DNA of 64,000 bases from Prorocentrum cordatum (lineage: Eukaryota; Sar; Dinophyceae; Prorocentrales; Prorocentraceae): the NCBI GenBank assembly GCA_963575745.1, contig CAUYUJ010020615.1, positions 336,736 through 400,735 on the forward strand, in the 5' to 3' direction. A program made the translations under genes and the position numbers. Positions 41,410-52,639 of this stretch are shown here, in pieces. How positions within the stretch are numbered: position 1 is the first letter of the stretch; each line of letters starts with the position of its first letter. The notes below the pieces were generated by a model. That model was not told the DNA's origin. It was given only the letters and a program-made list of their open reading frames with translations, and searched no databases.

Positions 41410-42350
41410 TCAAAATTGAACAAGACAAAACAGTACATATAGGAAAAGGGACAGCACAGTCAATAGAGAGAGACTATTGATAGTGGTGAGACAAGGTGGA
41501 GCGGACGACAGAGATAGACAGAGTGAGAGAAGTGAAGGAGGGAGAACCGACCGAAGCCTCACTGAGCACCGACCAGCCTTTCGACTCTCCTGGAACTCGC
41601 TCCACGTGATCAGCTGCTGGTTCTGGGACAACACTTGGCGGGAGGCGGCCTGGGATCTACACTTGAGGTCTGGGGTAACACGCCTCTCCTGTATTTCAGA
41701 GCTCTCGTCAACTAGAACAAGACGGCCGTTGATCATTAGATAAAATAGGGCAGCGTTCCCCTTATCAATGTCATATGTATTGACACGACCGGCTGGCATA
41801 CGCCCATGTGAAATCTATATGACATGTCCTCGCGCTCGTTCCAAGGATTCACCGATGATGGCCAAATTCAGTGCTGCACGTCGGTCCCGGGCGTTCGTAT
41901 TCCCTTCTTTCTTCATGGTGTCGTGGATAGACTTGGCTTCGACGACATGCACCTGGCGTTCCCGGGAGCCCAGAGACAGTCCCTCCTGAGGACCGTGGTA
42001 AAGGGACTGGAGGCCCGAACGCAATCTGGAAGGTCGACATTTCGAAACACGACGTCACGACACAACACCTGGAGGATTTGGAAGTATTCAATTTCAGCCA
42101 CTGCTGCCGACAGTGCCTGCGTTTCACCAGCCAACGTGGACGGCGCCTTGCGTCTGAGCTTGCAGCTGCGCCAGCCGAGTCTGGGCGCCCGGACTGCCTG
42201 GTTCTGGATCGCTGACTTGTTTGCTGCCAGCACCATCCTGGCTCCCTGGGTGGGGCCCACTGGCAGCCCTCAGTCATCGCCCGAGCCGTCCGCGGATCCC
42301 ACCCTTCCCGCGTCGGAGAAGGACACGGAAGCCATCTTCTGGGGTCCAAG
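41410..42350 (-). pseudogene. Second copia element: RNase H region, frameshifted
   Basis: Pieces in three frames form one domain. They are RMVLAANKSAIQNQAVRAPR, LRRKAPSTLAGETQALSAAV and FQILQVLCRDVVFRNVDL (42260-41913); ERQVHVVEAKSIHDTMKKEG and RRAALNLAIIGESLERARGH (about 41975-41815); and DKGNAALFYLMINGRLVLVD (about 41765-41705). GETQALSAAVAEIEY is a typical copia RNase H block. Sequence differs strongly from the RNase H at 23.1-23.7 kb, so this is a different lineage. Multiple frameshifts make it inactive. Confidence 0.75.
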
Positions 42351-43690
42351 CGCCAGGTAGTCAACCCGCGTGACGCCGTGGCCCGAAGGTGCCTCACGAG
42401 TTTGCTGGCATTCGTGACATCTCCAGTGGTCGGGGCTCGGAGCTTACTGGCCAGGATACTCGCTACGCCTGCGGCCTCTGGGCGCGACTCTCCCCCGACC
42501 CAGTTGAACTTGTATAACAGGGACCGCAAAGCTTGAAATTCTGATTCTTCAAGGCGAAGTCCTTGCGGGCGACACGTCCTCGGGCCATGGAGAGTGGCTT
42601 CATTCCCTCGAGAATGCATTTATCGTGTTCAATCATCGTCTTCGGGGTCGTCATGGTGATCCGGCGGCCCGCAAATTCGACTGGCCCAGCGCGACAACCA
42701 CGGCATTTCCCAAACCGAAATCGACTCTCCAACACTTTCCGGAACCGTGCTCTGGAGGCGTGGCTGTCGATGGCGATCATAAGGTCGTCTACTTCTAAGA
42801 GCATCACGTTGGACATCCTATCTTCATCGCAGCGTGTCCACCAGCACGGCTCAAGCAGACTTCGGGCGAAACCGTGATGTTCTAGATACTTGACGACAAT
42901 ACGCCTCCATGCCGCAGGTGCATCATCCAAACCGTACACGTTCACAAAGAGGCGGATGAGTGACCATGGCTCCAGGTTGATGCCTTCGCACGGTTATACG
43001 TAAACATGCCCCTTGGTGCGATGCATCGTATCTGACTGGCAGAACGCGTTCTTCACGTCTGCGACGTCTCCGAGACAGCCTTCGTTCATCATCACTTGGA
43101 TGAGCATCATTATGGAAGACATTTGCGGGGTAGGGGCGTAAATCTCGAGGGTCCCTGACTCGGGGTCACGATGGCCATGGACGCACCGCCTGGACTTTGC
43201 CGCCGGTTCCGCAAACGTTCCTTCCGTCGGCTTCCACCTGCGAACCATTCTACTGGACGCGATCCTATCGGGCTGCAGCCTTCGGATCTCCCTGGACGGG
43301 CCTGGCGGAAAGATCTCCACAGCTCCAGCGGCCTTCATGGCCCCCCACTCACTGTGATCAGCGATCTCGAACTTCGCTCCCTCAGCGGGGTAGCGGGGGG
43401 GGCCGCTTCAAAGTTACCTCCCAACCCCTGCTCGCAGCGAAGACCCCGGCCTCGTCTTGGCCCTCCTCGACAAACCACCCCGGGATCAGGTCGTGGACAG
43501 GGGGGGCCTGGTCGCCCTGGCCAAGGAACGGAACCGCCCAAAAACCCTCACTCCCCTCCTCCACCACCACTCCAGACCGGAGGGGAGAATGACTCCTCTG
43601 ACGAGGCCCTTCGATGGCTTCCAGCCGCACCAGCGCGGAGTCGGGCCTCCGCCCCAGCGGCGATGCCGCGCTCTCTCGAGTCGGCACCCG
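42351..43690 (-). pseudogene. Second copia element: reverse transcriptase
   Basis: The frame 43400-42994 gives GAKFEIADHSEWGAM, SRMVRRWKPTEGTFAEP and the first catalytic block DVADVKNAFCQS. It is interrupted by one TAA at 42994-42996. The same frame continues with VYGLDDAPAAWRRIVVKYLE, LLEPCWWTRCDEDRM, LLEVDDLMIAIDSHAS and VEFAGRRITMTTPKTMIEHD. The catalytic box is EVDD instead of YVDD. Near 42550 the frame shifts (LEESEFQALRSLLYKFNWVG follows in another frame). Upstream, 43690-43400 (EAGVFAASRGWEVTLKR) is the linker, with a frameshift at a C run near 43400. Well preserved except for these lesions. Confidence 0.85.
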
Positions 43691-43719
43691 CCTCGGGAAC
43701 TGAATCGCCTTAAGAGACG

Positions 43720-43810
43720 GTGGGAAGAGGAGGAGGAGGAGGGGAGGAGGAGGAGGAGGAGGAGGAGGAGGAGGAGGAGGAGGAAGAGGAGGAGGAGGAG
43801 GAGACGTTGG
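43720..43810. repeat. (GGA)n purine array
   Basis: GAGGAGGAGG-type triplets inside the second copia element, between the integrase and reverse transcriptase parts. It generates the long Glu, Arg or Leu runs in overlapping frames. Confidence 0.95.
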
Positions 43811-44141
43811 GGGGGGAGAGGGAATTGGAACGGCTTCCCCGAAGACCGGTCTCCAGGCTCCTCGAACATCATCCTCTTCACCTCAGGAGGGCTGCTGGCC
43901 GCCCTAACCACCCGGCCCTGGATGCAAACGGGCGCATCCAAGGGCTGCGGCAGCCTCCGTGCCCTCGAGCGCTCCTCTCTGGCGTCGGGAGCCCCGGCGG
44001 CGGAAGGTGGAGGAGGCAAAGGGAGAGAGGAGTCAGCCTCGTCGGTCATGGGAGCCGTCCGCTCTACGAGCTCTCCTGGGGGCGAGGGAAGAGGGAGGGG
44101 TGGAAAGAGGTCCCCGCTCAATACTGGACTCTACGTCCTCC

Positions 44142-44620
44142 TCATGATGGAGGGTAATCGAATCCGCTCGGGGCCTTCCTGGGCGGCCACCGATCCGGCC
44201 ACAGACGCGGGCGGTCGGGCGGCGCCGAAGGGGCGGAGAAAAGCGGGGCCAGAGGAGCCGGGAGAGGAAAGCGAGGTCGGACGAAGGTTCGAAGACTCAG
44301 GATCGCCCGCGGCAGGAGATCGGTTGGGGCCGGGAACCCAGAGGCCAGAGTCGATATCGGGAGCCCTGGCTCATCGCACGCCTCGTCGGGTGGAGACCCA
44401 TCTCGTTGGACATCAACGGCCGAGACTCTCCGGGCCCTGGCGGACCGGAGCAAGTCCTGCCAACGGGGGCCCTGCGCCAGCTCGAGACCGCGCTCCGCCT
44501 CGGGGCTGGCGAAACGCACCTGCTCCGCAGAGCACTTCCGCAAGCGGGCGCGCACGGCAACCCACGCCGTAGACCCCTCGCGCAGCACCGCGACACCAGG
44601 TCCCGCCCAACCGTCTCGAC
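44142..44620 (-). pseudogene. Second copia element: integrase C-terminal region
   Basis: The frame 44588-44142 starts LREGSTAWVAVRARLRKCSA and continues EQVRFASPEAERGLELAQGP, then becomes Pro-rich. WVAVR...KCSAEQVR is the small SH3-like end of copia integrases as found in dinoflagellate elements. It lies in the correct position upstream of the reverse transcriptase (43.7-42.4 kb). The rest of the integrase core is not recognisable upstream, so the element is 5'-truncated or decayed beyond about 44.6 kb. Confidence 0.55.
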
Positions 44621-45140
44621 GTCGGCCGAGAGCGTCAGCTCGGGAGGAAGTCCGAGAGAAGTGGCGCCAGACGAACGCCCACTACCCTGGAATGAAAAAC
44701 CCGGTGCCCGGGGCCCTGGCCCGAGAGGCCCTGGATATCTTGTCCCGGCACGAAACCTTACGGGCCAAACGACGAGCGGTGACGTTAAGGCCCAGTAGTG
44801 CAACTGGCGCGCTGACCCCCCCCTTCGCGACACGGGGTGCGTCGCGCGTTCGTCGCCCGTGCGCCGCCCGTGCGTCGGCCGCCGAAATGGCCAGCTCCCC
44901 TCGCGAACGTGCGCGTCGCCCTCGCAAGGGGGCAATTTGGTGAGTGCGTCGCCAGCGCGGCGGGCGCCCGCGGGGCGGATGACACGCGCGTCGCCCGCTC
45001 CACGGCCGCCGAAAAGGCCGGTCGCCTTCGGGGGAAAAAACCGCCCACGCAGCGGCCCTCTCGGCGACAAGGCAGCCGCTGGGCTACCTCGGCAGATCAA
45101 CAAACCCCTCTAACAGACTCTGACATTACAAATGCCGCGA
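44621..45140. other. GC-rich, no gene
   Basis: CGCGTCG/GCCGCCG-rich sequence. Frames on all strands are open and Ala/Arg-rich. It may include decayed integrase of the second copia element, but no motif survives. Confidence 0.4.
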
Positions 45141-45169
45141 TGCTGCCGAACGCACTCCGGCGCTAGGCC

Positions 45170-45660
45170 AGCAGGTCCCCGCAGCCGCCGCCGCAGCCGC
45201 CACGACCGCCGTCAGCGCCAGGACGACCACCGCCACGATCACCACAAACGGCCGCGACCGCAACCACGTCCACCGCGACGATTACGACCGCCACCATTTA
45301 CCGCCACCACCACCACGACCACCACGCTTCTCGCGACCACCGCAACGACCGACACAAGCACGATCACCGACGCGACCACCACCATCCCGCCCACCACCAG
45401 CAGCACGACCACCACCAGCGCGACCAAGGCGACAAACGCGACCACGACCATGATCCCCAACATGACTATTACAGAAGCACCCGCCCACTCCGCCCCCCCC
45501 CCCCCTCCCCCCCATTCCCCGCCGCCCACGCCTCGCACCCCTGTCTTGCGTTTAAGGGAAATACATACATACATACATACATCCATCCATCCATCCATCC
45601 ATCCATACATACATACATACATACATGTATGCATACTTGTGTATATTATACAATGTATAG
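45170..45660. repeat. ACC-type and CATA/CATC simple repeats
   Basis: CGACCACCACCA-type triplets run from about 45180 to 45450 and give a Thr-rich frame. C runs lie at 45496-45511. (CATA)n and (CATC)n tetranucleotides lie at about 45561-45625, followed by TA-rich sequence. The 189-codon Thr/Pro frame here is not a convincing gene. Confidence 0.9.
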
Positions 45661-45765
45661 TATGTAATTTAAAAAATACATGTGTACATACATTTATGTA
45701 ATATGTATACAGGGGCCTGGCCAAACGCCGAAGACGCTATTTGAAGACGCGATTCCCCCAAGGAG

Positions 45766-46798
45766 CTGCGGTGACGCCTCTATTCCGCTGACGCCTGGTG
45801 AAGCTCGTGACGCCTCGATTCGGCCTGAAACCTCTATTCCGTTGGCGCCCATTGAAGCTCGGCCTGAAGCCTCTATTCGGCCTGAAGCCTCTATTCGGCC
45901 TCAAGCCTGCATTCGGCTCGTGACGCCTCTATTCGGCCTACGAATTGCGACGCACTGGTCGGGTGGCGACCCTAGACGCGCCTATTCGGCCTGAAGCCTC
46001 TATTCCACTGACGCCCACTGATGCTCGTGAAGCCAGCCTCTATTCGGCCTGAGGCCTCTATTCCCCTGACGCCCATTGAAGCTCGTGAAGCCTCTAGTCG
46101 GCCCGAAGCTTCTATTCTCCTGACGCCTTGAAACTCGCGAAGCCTCTATAGGGCCTGAAGCCTCCGTTCCCCCGACGCCCGTTGAAGCTCGTGGAGCCTC
46201 TATTCAGCCTGGCCCTGATTCCCCTGACGCCTGGTGAAGCTCGCGAAGCCTCTATTCGGCCTGAAGCCTCTATTCCCACGACGCCCATTGAAGCTCGTGA
46301 AGAATATATTCGGCCTGAAGCATCTATTCCCCTGACGCCGATTGAAGCTCGTGAAGAATATATTCGGCCTGAAGCATCTATTCCCCTGACGCCGATTGAA
46401 GCTCGTGAAGCCTCTACTCGGCCTGAAGCTTCTATTCCCCTGACGCCCATTGAAGCTCGCGAAGACTCTATTATGCCTGAAGCCTCTATTCCCCTTACGC
46501 CCGGTGAAGCTAGTGAAGCCACTATTTGGCCTGAAGCCTCTATTCCCCTGGCGCCTGGTGAAGCTCGTGACGCCTCTATGCGGCCTGAAGCCTCTATTCC
46601 CTTGACGCCCGTTGAAGCTCGTGAAGCCTCTATTCGGCCTGAAGCCTCTATTCTCCTGGCGCCCGGTGAAGCTCGTGAAGCATCTATTCGGCCTGAAGCC
46701 TCTATTCATCTATTCCCCTGACGCCCGGTGAGGCTCGTGAAGCCTCTATTCGGCCTGAAGTCTCTATTCCCCTGACGCCCGGTGAAGCTCGTGACACC
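45766..46798. repeat. 54-bp minisatellite built from an 18-bp subunit
   Basis: The unit is CCTCTATTCGGCCTGAAG (18 bp) followed by CCTCTATTCCCCTGACGCCC and GGTGAAGCTCGTGAAG (36 bp). It is irregular at 45766-46200, then nearly perfect for about ten units. Because 54 is divisible by three, the plus strand stays open at 46182-46721 as an 18-residue repeat (EASIRPEASIPLTPGEAR). The minus strand is open too. Openness on both strands argues against coding, but a repeat protein cannot be excluded. Confidence 0.93.
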
Positions 46799-46986
46799 TC
46801 GCAGGGTTCGTGCCCCAGGGGATGGCAAATCTATAAGCAAACACGAAAAACGCGAAAGATCCGCGCTCCTGGAAAGGGATCGTGCCCCAGGAAAGAGCCA
46901 ATCACGCAAAGGATTGGTCTCCCATGATACGGCCACACTATCAGCGCGCACGTGAAGGACGACATATTCGCGCCCTAGAAGAGGGT

Positions 46987-46999
46987 CAATATATATATA

Positions 47000-47056
<57 letters not shown>
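46987..47056. repeat. (TA)n microsatellite
   Basis: Almost uninterrupted TA dinucleotides inside the 53-bp array. Confidence 0.97.
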
Positions 47057-47062
<6 letters not shown>

Positions 47063-47689
47063 TACGTAAATCAAGCACTAAGACGACTCGTGTTCCAAGA
47101 GAAGGCCGATCGATTGGCACATGCGTTAAAAACAAAAGGATTCGTGGCCCAGGGGAAGGCAGCTCTATATGCACACACGTAAGACACGAAGGAATCATAC
47201 TTCAAGAGAGGGCGAACCTATGTGGCACATACGTAAAGCACGAAGGGTTCGTGCCCCAGGAGAAGGCAAATCCATAGGCGCATACGTAAAACACGCAAGG
47301 CTCACGCCCCAGGGGAGGGCAAATCTATAAGCAAATTCGTAAAACACTGAAGATTCGTGCCCCTGGAAAAAGCCAATATTTAGGCATACGCGTGGAAGAC
47401 AAACGACTCGTGCCCCAGGAGAGGGCCAACCTATACTCACATGTGTAAAACACAAAGGATTCGCGCCCCCAAAGAAGGCAAATCACTAGGCAACACGTAA
47501 CACGCTAAATATTCGCGCCCCATGATACGGCCAATACATAAGCACGCACGTAAAACACTAAACATTCGTGCCCCAAGAATAGGCCAATCTATAGGCACAT
47601 ACGCGAAACGCAATGGAGTCGTGCCCCAAGAGAAGGCCAATCGATTGACACATACTCTTAACACAAAAGGATTCGCGCCCCAGGAGAGG

Positions 47690-47880
47690 GCCAAGACAGT
47701 TCCAGGAGGCACCGGGAGGGGCCAAGACAGCCCCAGAAGGCACCAGGAGATCCCAGGAAGCCTCGGTGAGCCCCGGGAGGCCCCAGGAGGCTCCAGGAGA
47801 CTCCAGGAAGCTCCAGAAAGCCGCAGGGAGCTCCAGGAGGTTCCAGGAAGCCCAGGGAGGCCCCAGGAAGCCTCAGGAGA
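47690..47880. repeat. CCAGGAGGC expansion nested in the 53-bp array
   Basis: CCAGGAAGC/CCAGGAGGC words of 8-10 bp fill about 190 bp. The flanks are the same phrase, CAGGAGAGGGCCAA on the left and CAGGAGAGGACCAAT on the right. Both come from the 53-bp unit itself, and the 53-bp array resumes immediately afterwards. Confidence 0.85.
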
Positions 47881-48074
47881 GGACCAATCTATAGGCACAT
47901 ACGTTAAAACACAAAGGATTGTGAAGCCACCCTGACCGCGCCGCACCGGTGACACGCTTCCAACAGATCCATCCTGCGGGCTCCTGGGGTATTCCGCCTC
48001 AAGAAAGCCCTGGGAGGCCTCGTGAAACACCCAGGAGGCCCCATGAGGTCCCCAAGAAGACCAAACGAGGCCAC

Positions 48075-48305
48075 AAGAGGCCCCAAAACGGCCCCCCAGG
48101 AGGCTTCAAAACAGCATCCAAGAGCTCGACGAGAAACCTGTTTCTCGTCGGCCGCCCCCGCCGCCGCCAGCCGCCGCCGCTAGATGGGGCTGGGTTGCGG
48201 GTCCAAGGCCTCCTGGACGTTCGTTTGGGGGTCCCTTGGGAGGTTTCTCGTCGGGCTCTTGGAAGCTGTTTTGAAGCCTCCAAGGCGGCCGTTTTGGGGC
48301 CTCTT
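48075..48305. repeat. Foldback element with about 65-bp inverted arms
   Basis: The left arm 48077-48139 and right arm 48241-48303 are inverted copies, differing at about six of 63 positions. They run from GAGGCCCCAAAACGGCC to CGACGAGAAACCT. The loop is about 100 bp and GCC-rich. Inside the left arm a smaller perfect hairpin, CGACGAGAAA-CCTG-TTTCTCGTCG, spans about 48127-48150. The element sits exactly at the junction between CCAGGAGG/CCAAGAG-type sequence and the following 83-bp satellite. Confidence 0.88.
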
Positions 48306-48309
48306 AATA

Positions 48310-50890
48310 TTTTTTAATCAACTTGGGGAGGGGTCTTCCCTAGCAGAAGGTGCCGCACAGCAGGTGGGACACGCCTAGCACCAATGATTTGTTTTTTTGT
48401 TTTATCAACTTGGGGAGGGCTCTTGCCTATCAGAGGGTGCCGCACAGCAAAGGAGCATGTCTAGCACTATGGATTCTTGTTTAATCAACTTGGCGAGGGG
48501 TCTTCCCTAGCATCAGGTGCCGCACAGCAAAAGGCATGTCTAGCACCAGGGATTCTGTTTTAGTTAGCTTGGGGAGGGGTCTTGCCTAGCAGAAGGCGCC
48601 GCGCAGCAAATGAGCTCACCTTGGAGAGGATACCGCGCAGCAAAGGGGCACATCTAGCACCAAGGATTATTTTTTTTATCAACTTGGGAAGGGGTCCTGC
48701 TCAGCAGAAGGTGCCGCACAACAGACGGGGCACGCCTAAAACCAATGATTATTTTTAAAGTAACTTGGGGAGGGCTCTTGCCTATCAGAGGGTGCCGCAC
48801 AGCAGAGGGGCATGTCCAGCACCGAAGCAAGGATGCATATTTTAATCAGCTTGGCGAGGGGTCTTGCCTAGCAAAGCTGCCGCATAGCAAACGGGCATGC
48901 CTAGCACCAAGGATTCTGATTTAATCAACTTGGGGAGGTGTCTTGCCCAGCAGAAAGTGCCGCACAGCAAAAGGGCTCACCTTGGAGAGGGTGCAGCACA
49001 GCAAAGGGGCACATCTAGCACCAAGGATTCTGTTTTAATCAACTTGGGGAGGGGTCTTGCCTAGCAGAAGGTGCCGCACAACAGATGGGGCACGCCTAAA
49101 ACCAAGGATCCTTTTTTTAATCAACTTGGGGAGGGCCATTGCCTAACAAGGGGTGCCACACAGCAGATGGGGCACGTCTAGCACCAAGGATTCTTCTAAA
49201 ATCAACTTGGGGAGGGGTCTTGTCCAGCAGAAGGTGCCGTCCAGCAGATGGGGCACGTCTAGCACCAAGGATGTGTGTTTTCATCAACTTGGGGAGGGGT
49301 CTTGCCTAGCAGAAAGTGCCGCACAACAGATGGGGCTCGCCTAAAACCAAGGATTAAATTAAAATCAACTTGGGGAGGGCCATTGCCCAACAAAGGATGA
49401 CACACAGCAGATGGGACACGTCTAGCAGCAACTATTACTGTCTACTTGGGGAGGGGTCTTGCTTAGCAGAGGGTGCCGCGCAGCAGATGGGGTATGTCTA
49501 GCACCAAGGATTCCTTTCGAATCAACTTGGGGGGGCATTGCCTAGCAGAAGGTGCCACACAACAAATGGGGCGCATCAAGCAACACGGATTCATGTTTCA
49601 TCAACTTGGGGATGGGTCTTGCCTAACCGAGGGCGCCGCACAACAAAGGGGCACATCTAGCACCAATGATCTTTCAAATCAACTTGGGGAGGGGTCTTGC
49701 CTAGCAGAGGGCGCCGCGCAGCACATGGGGCACGTCTAACATCAAGGGTTTGTTTTATCAACTTGGGGACGGGTCCTGCCTAGCAGAGGGTGCTGCACAG
49801 CAGATGGGGCACGTCAAGCACCAAGGATTCTTTTTTATCAACTTGGGGAGGGGTCTTCCCTAGCAGAAGGTGCCGCACAACAGATGGGGCACGCCTAGCA
49901 CCAAGGATTCGTTTTAGATCAATGTGTGGAGGGCTCTTGCCTATCAGAGGGTGTCGCACAGCAGAGGGGCGAGTCTAGCACCAAGGATTCATTAGTTTAT
50001 CAACTTGGCGAGGGGTCTTGCCTAGCAAAGGTGCCGCACAGCAAACGGGCATGTCTAGCACCAGGGATTCTCAAGTAATTCACTTGGGGAGGGGTCTTGC
50101 CCAGAAGAAGGCGCCGCACAGCAAAGGGGCTCACCTTGGAGAGGATGCCGCACAGCAAAGGGGCACATCTAGCACCTAGGATTCTGTTTTAATCAACTTG
50201 GGGAGGGGTCTTGCCTGGCAGAAGGTGCCGCACAACAGATGGGGCACGCCTAAAGCCAAGGATCCTTTTTTTTATCAACTTGGGGAGGGCCATTGCCTAA
50301 CAAGGGGTGCCACACAGCAGATGGGGTACGTCTAGCACCAAGGATTCTTTTTAAACCAACATGGGGAAGGGTCTTGTCTAGCAGAAGGCGCCGTTCAGCA
50401 GATGGGGCACGTCTAGCACCACAGGTGTTTGTTTTAATCAACTTGGGGAGGGGTCTTGCCTAGCAGAAAGTGCCGCACAGCAGGTGGGGCACGCCTAGCA
50501 TTGGCACCAAGGACTCTGTTCTTAATCAACTTGGGGAGGGCCATTGCCCACCAAAGTGTGCCACACAGCGCATGGGACACGTCTAGCAGCAAGGATTCGT
50601 TATTAATAAACTTGGGGTCCTAGCACCAAGGCTTTTTGTTTTAATCAACTTGGGGAGGGGTCTTGCCTAGCAAAACTGCCGCACAACAAACGGGCATGTC
50701 TAGCGCCAGGGATTCTTACTTAATCAACTTGGGGAGGGGTCATCCGATAGGGGTCTTGCCCAGAAGAGAGTGTTGCAGAGCAGATGGGGCATATCTAGCA
50801 CCAAGGATTCCTTTTTAATAAACTTGGGGAGGGGTCTTGCCTAGCAGAGGGTGTCGCACAGCAGATGGGGCACGCTTTGTGTTAGGCACG
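48310..50890. repeat. About 83-bp satellite, roughly 30 units
   Basis: The unit contains AATCAACTTGGGGAGGGGTC, TTGCCTAGCAGAAGGTGCCG, CACAGCAGATGGGGCACGTC and TAGCACCAAGGATTC, followed by a T-rich spacer of variable length. Spacing between AACTTGGGGA marks is mostly 78-88 bp. Three units are about 112-116 bp long because they contain an extra GCTCACCTTGGAGAGG piece (48614, 48975, 50129). Short frames across it are repeat artefacts. Confidence 0.95.
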
Positions 50891-50975
50891 GAAAGCGTGA
50901 AGTAAAATGGCAATTTCAAATTACAATTGGGAGGGTAGCACCTTGAATACTGGGCCTGGTGAAGAGAAATGGCAT

Positions 50976-51222
50976 CTTCAGGAATAGCGTCCTTACCGGG
51001 AATAGCGTCTTCTCCGGGAATAGCGTCTTCACCCGGAATAGAATCTTCACTGGGAATAGCGTCCTCACCGGGAATAATGTTTTCACCCGGAATAGCGTCT
51101 CCACAACGAATAGCGTCCTCACCGGGAATAGCGTCTTCACATGGAAATAGCGACTTCACCCGGAATAGCGTTTCCAACGGGAATAGCGTCTTCACCCGGA
51201 ATAGCGTCTTCACCCGGACAGG
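50976..51222. repeat. 18-bp tandem repeat
   Basis: Units of GGAATAGCGTCTTCACCC with point changes, about thirteen in a row. The minus strand is open across it and reads GEDAIP hexapeptides; the plus strand is open too. It is not taken as a gene. Confidence 0.93.
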
Positions 51223-51960
51223 CGTTGAAGGTTTCGAATGGACCAGAAATTTGGGGCGCAACCCTGGGAGATACGAAGGGGGGGCGTGCATCCTTGATGG
51301 GGGTGCGTCCGAATAGGCCCCTTGAGGTGTATCCCAGGGTTCCCCTCCTTTTCTGAGCGGCTTCACTTTTCGTCGAACAGTCGGGGGTTTGGGGAGAAAA
51401 ATCGCCTGAGAGAGATGATGAACGAACAACGGGCACCCATAATCATAGGGGGTCGGAGGGAGAGGACTGGCTGTGGCTGTGGGTGGGCTCCCGTTCGAGC
51501 GGGGAGCACCATCCGACAACACGCGCCCATCTCCCTTCGTTCCCCTCAATGGGTACGGGCGCGTGCTGCTCGTTCAGCGAGAGAGGGAGAGAGAGAGAGA
51601 GAGAGAGATGGACACGAGGAGAGAATACACGGTGAACACACTTCTGCCAGTGCTGGCCAGAGCAGCCGATTTGTTCAGGGAAAGGCGGCGTAGTGCATCG
51701 CCGCGGGAAGTAACCAGCACAACGACCCATCTCTACTGCATGCAAAATTGCCAGGTCTCAGCCGGCGCAGATCGTACAGACAAAGACCAGATCTGGGCGG
51801 TCCGAGGACCACGCCCAGGGCATGACCAACGGCGGCCGGACCGCCAGGCCCCGCATCACCTCGGGCGGGAGCGACGGGCGGAGGAGGAGCGGGAGGGGGG
51901 CAGCGGGAAGGGGGTCCGAGGAAGAGAGGTGCATCCCCAGACATTCCCCAATTAGGTTTG
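51223..51960. other. No recognised gene; short GA tract
   Basis: A GAGAGAGA run lies at 51579-51608. Frames on both strands are open for up to 160 codons but lack recognisable motifs. Confidence 0.5.
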
Positions 51961-52022
51961 CCTACGGGGTTCCTACTTGGTTAAAGGTTGGTGCCTCGTA
52001 TTCTTACGTTGCCCGTTGCCCG

Positions 52023-52375
52023 GAGGTTCCTCGGGTTCCTCGGGTTCCACACCCCCGGTGCCTCCTATTGTTATATGATTTGCCCGTTGTCCAGAGGTTC
52101 CTCGGGTTCCTCAGGTTCCCCTAGTTCCGCAAGTTCTCCGGGTTCCTCGGGTTCCCCAAGTTCCTCGGGTTCGCTGGGTTCTTCGGGTTGACCGCCCCCA
52201 GTGGCCCCAAGGGTTCCTCGGGTTCACCGCCTCCGGTTGCCCCAAGCAATGCCAAGCAATGCCAAGCAATGCCAAGCCATGCCAAGCAATGCAAAGCAAT
52301 GCCAAGCAATGCCAAGTAATGTCAAGCAATGCCAAACAATACCAAGCAATGCCTAGCAATGGCTAGCAGTGCCAA
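52023..52375. repeat. 9-bp GGTTCCTCG array followed by 10-bp AAGCAATGCC array
   Basis: GGTTCCTCG and variants run from about 52023 to 52230. They are followed by AAGCAATGCC decamers from about 52243 to 52375. The two arrays touch, with one GGTTCACCGCC-type transition between them. Confidence 0.93.
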
Positions 52376-52639
52376 ACGATGCGCCCATGCAATAGGCTCT
52401 CCCCTACTTGGGGTCGCGCCACGTTCATGTTTTTTGAGCAGGAGGACGAAGCGCCACCACCAGCGTTTGACGCGTCGGATATGTACGACCGCGGAACGAA
52501 TCAGAGTCGCCAAGCAAACCCGAACCTCCACACAAACCGACCTGCAATAAGCAAACTCGTGCAACTAACTTTACCCTGGGAGAGACAACTGGGATATTAA
52601 CATCACGGCATCAAGAGCCACCCGTGACACTTATTGCCA

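Larger units (their letters stand above)
46799..47930. repeat. 53-bp minisatellite
   Basis: The unit is roughly CACATACGTAAAACACAAAG, then GATTCGTGCCCCAGGAGAGG, then GCAAATCTATAGG. Units at 47224-47382 are exactly 53 bp apart. The array is interrupted by a TA tract at 46987-47056 and by a CCAGGAGGC expansion at 47690-47880. Unit similarity falls toward both ends. Confidence 0.9.

Noticed and set aside
43457-44572. A 371-codon plus-strand frame over the second copia element
   Set aside because: It is antisense to recognisable integrase/reverse transcriptase sequence and contains a GGA array. It is a composition shadow.
45132-45701. A 189-codon Thr-rich frame
   Set aside because: It is generated by ACC triplets and tetranucleotide repeats with no unique segment.
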